Shown piece by piece: positions 62,479 through 64,000 of a DNA stretch of 64,000 nucleotides. How positions within the stretch are numbered: the stretch's first letter is position 1; the number at the start of each line of letters is the position of its first letter. Source of the stretch: Algiphilus sp. (GTDB taxonomy: Bacteria > Pseudomonadota > Gammaproteobacteria > Nevskiales > Nevskiaceae); contig NZ_JAGLEJ010000037.1 in NCBI RefSeq assembly GCF_023145115.1, positions 1-64,000 on the forward strand, written 5' to 3'. The notes below the pieces were generated by a model that saw only the letters and a list, made by a program, of their open reading frames with translations, was not told the DNA's origin and did no database searches. A program made the position numbers and the translations under genes.

Positions 62479-62994
62479 ATGAGTCTGCTGGAGCACGCGC
62501 GCCGCATGGCGGCCTACAACCGCTGGATGAACGAGCGGCTTTACGAACGCTGCGCGACGCTGTCCGAAGAGGAGCGCCGACGCGACATGGGCGCCTTCTT
62601 CCGCTCCGTGCACGGCACGCTCAATCACATCCTGCTGGCCGATCGCGTCTGGATGGGGCGCTTCCTGGGCGAGCCCTTCGTGGCGGATTCGCTCGACCAG
62701 GAGCTCTACGCCGACTTCGCCACGCTGCGCGCCGAGCGCGAGCGCGAGGACGCCCGCATCATTGCGTGGGTCGAGGGCCTTAGCCCCGAAACACTGGAAG
62801 GCGAGCTTTGCTACACGAGCATGGTCAACCCCGAGCCCAGGCGCTATCCCTACGCCTTGACCGTCTCGCACTTCTTCAACCACCAGACGCACCATCGCGG
62901 CCAGCTCACCACGCTGCTGATGCAATTGGGGCACGATCCGGGCGTCACCGATCTCATCTGGTTGCCGGAGGCCGCAGTGGGCGCACGTTCCTGA
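62479..62994 (+). CDS. DinB-family metal-binding protein
   Basis: A 171-residue four-helix-bundle protein of the DinB/YfiT superfamily. The three His ligands are in SVHGTLNHILLADRVW (near residue 49) and FNHQTHHRGQLTTLLMQLG (near residue 137). Many members are thiol-dependent transferases, but the substrate here is not known. It starts 75 bp after the IS element. Confidence 0.85.
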   Translation: MSLLEHARRMAAYNRWMNERLYERCATLSEEERRRDMGAFFRSVHGTLNHILLADRVWMGRFLGEPFVADSLDQELYADFATLRAEREREDARIIAWVEGLSPETLEGELCYTSMVNPEPRRYPYALTVSHFFNHQTHHRGQLTTLLMQLGHDPGVTDLIWLPEAAVGARS

Positions 62995-63037
62995 CGCGTG
63001 TTCCCTGCTGCAGGGCGTGCCCGCGGGAGCCGGTCGC

Positions 63038-63241
63038 TCAGGCCAGGCAGATTCCCAGCGGCAGCAACACGTTCTGCGCGAAGGCCTTCAGCCCGCTGCC
63101 GTTGTCGGCAGTGACTTCAGGGGCGGCCTCGGCAGGGGCGAGGCGCAAGAGGCGATAGGTCTTCCAGTGGCGGAAGGCCTCGGCGTTGCGTTCGCCGCTG
63201 AGGTACTTGCGCTGGAAGCGCATCAGCTTGCGGCGCATGAG
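63038..63241 (-). pseudogene. C-terminal piece of the methyltransferase beyond an in-frame TGA
   Basis: Directly after the TGA at 63242-63244 the same frame continues with LMRRKLMRFQRKYLSGERN, then EAFRHWKTYRLLRLAP and a tail to 63038. This is the normal C-terminal end of the methyltransferase family upstream. Homologues have Trp just where TGA stands, so a TGG to TGA change is the simplest explanation. It could also be translated alone from ATG 63238 as 66 residues. Confidence 0.6.
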
Positions 63242-63967
63242 TCAGGCGACAAGGCGACTGCTCCAGGGGTGGCGCCGCCGGGCGTAGCGCTCGATGATCT
63301 CGGCGCCGGGGCCGATCAGCTCGCGCCGCAGCTGCTCGTAGAGTTCCAGCGTGGGCGCGATGCGCGGTGTCAGGTCTTCTTCCTGCTCGACGCGCAAGCC
63401 GGCCGCGGTCAGTGCGGGGTGCAGCTCGCGGTAGCGGTGCCCGCCGCCCATGGGCTCGCGGCCGGTAGCCTCGGTGCGGAAGAAGTCGCAGATGAGGATC
63501 TGCCCTGCCGGGTGCAACAGGCGTCGGGCCTGCGCCAGGGCGGTAGGCATCGGGATGTACTGGAAGCTCTCGCTGAAGAGCACGAGATCGAAATCGGCAG
63601 TCGGCTCCAGATCCTCCAGACGGCAGCAGTGCAGCCGCGCCCTGTCGCCGACACGCTCGCGGGTGCGCTCGGCCAGGACCCTGGAGGGCGATACACATTC
63701 GACCTCGTGGCCGCGTTCCAGCAGCTTCTCGGCCATGACACCGGCGCCGCAGCCGACATCCAGCACGCGCTGCGCTGTCGGCGGGATGCGCGCAAGCACG
63801 TATTCGGTGTAGCGACGCTGAGCCTCGGCGATATTGGATATCCGCACGGGAAGATCCTCGTCCCAGAGGCCGTAATGCAGCTCGTCGGTACCGGCACAGG
63901 AGCGCAGGGCGAGTAGCCCCAGCTCCAGGCCGAGTTCCCGGCTGTCGCTTTCGTGCTGGTCTGCCAT
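63242..63967 (-). CDS. Class I SAM-dependent methyltransferase, truncated by TGA
   Basis: A 241-residue methyltransferase: motif I VLDVGCGAGVMA near residue 75, an acidic motif II region, FDLVLFSESFQYIPMP and GQILICDFFRTEA. The chain stops in RHPWSSRLVA, about 65 residues before the family's usual end, which follows in frame. The catalytic core is complete and may still function. The N-terminal ELHYGLWDED segment is typical of this group. Substrate unknown. Confidence 0.8.
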   Translation of the reverse strand: MADQHESDSRELGLELGLLALRSCAGTDELHYGLWDEDLPVRISNIAEAQRRYTEYVLARIPPTAQRVLDVGCGAGVMAEKLLERGHEVECVSPSRVLAERTRERVGDRARLHCCRLEDLEPTADFDLVLFSESFQYIPMPTALAQARRLLHPAGQILICDFFRTEATGREPMGGGHRYRELHPALTAAGLRVEQEEDLTPRIAPTLELYEQLRRELIGPGAEIIERYARRRHPWSSRLVA

Positions 63968-64000
63968 GCTTCGGCGGCGCTTGGGCCGCGGGGGGATCGG

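Overview
This is a GC-rich chromosomal window that reads as a gammaproteobacterium. The signs are a full-length HrpA-type helicase, an AcrAB-TolC type efflux operon with an AcrR-like repressor, minor type IV pilins PilV/PilW/PilX, PtrB-type oligopeptidase, HemE, PyrF and a PhaB reductase. A lineage near Salinisphaerales/Nevskiales is possible but is only an inference. No rRNA, tRNA or CRISPR array was seen.

Layout. 0-2.1 kb: esterase and flavoprotein. 2.2-4.2 kb: a small defence/addiction scar, made of a PIN-domain gene, an XRE-ImmA/IrrE regulator with its own palindromic operator, and the relic of a type I modification subunit (hsdM). 4.3-16.8 kb: luciferase-like oxidoreductase, HrpA, a hybrid 7TM-DISM histidine kinase with a LuxR-type regulator, and a run of uncharacterised secreted proteins and lipoproteins. 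16.8-25.4 kb: divergent tetR / RND efflux operon with a clear promoter-operator, then a Fur-boxed TonB receptor. 25.6-31.8 kb: pyrF, a vapBC pair wedged in front of hemE, lipid-acting enzymes and a stand-alone class I-like HMG-CoA reductase. 31.9-34.8 kb: an AT-rich integron cassette cluster without an integrase. 34.9-43.0 kb: acyl-CoA dehydrogenase, guanidine-II riboswitch with a guanidinium exporter, methyltransferase, hydrolase, GST/redoxin operon and TetR. 43.2-46.4 kb: pilVWX. 46.4-61.1 kb: Fur-boxed DUF6607 and DUF6746 genes, a glycosyltransferase/flippase-like pair, an Asp/Gly-rich lipoprotein, AEC transporter, PhaB, PtrB, ExoD and small membrane proteins. 61.2-62.4 kb: a complete IS3-family (IS407-like) element with a 4-bp target duplication. 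62.5-64.0 kb: DinB protein and a methyltransferase broken by an in-frame TGA.

The strongest candidate for something undescribed is in the integron cluster. Two attC sites there have perfect imperfect-hairpin arms with three extrahelical bases each. Between them lies one cassette with two genes: a proteasome/HslV-like Ntn-hydrolase with Thr directly after Met, and a HEPN (RiboL-PSP type) protein with an R-x4-H motif whose reading frame is interrupted at a run of seven T. The pair looks like a mobile protease-plus-RNase defence or toxin-antitoxin unit. Three dispersed Fur boxes suggest a local iron-responsive set (TonB receptor, DUF6607, DUF6746).
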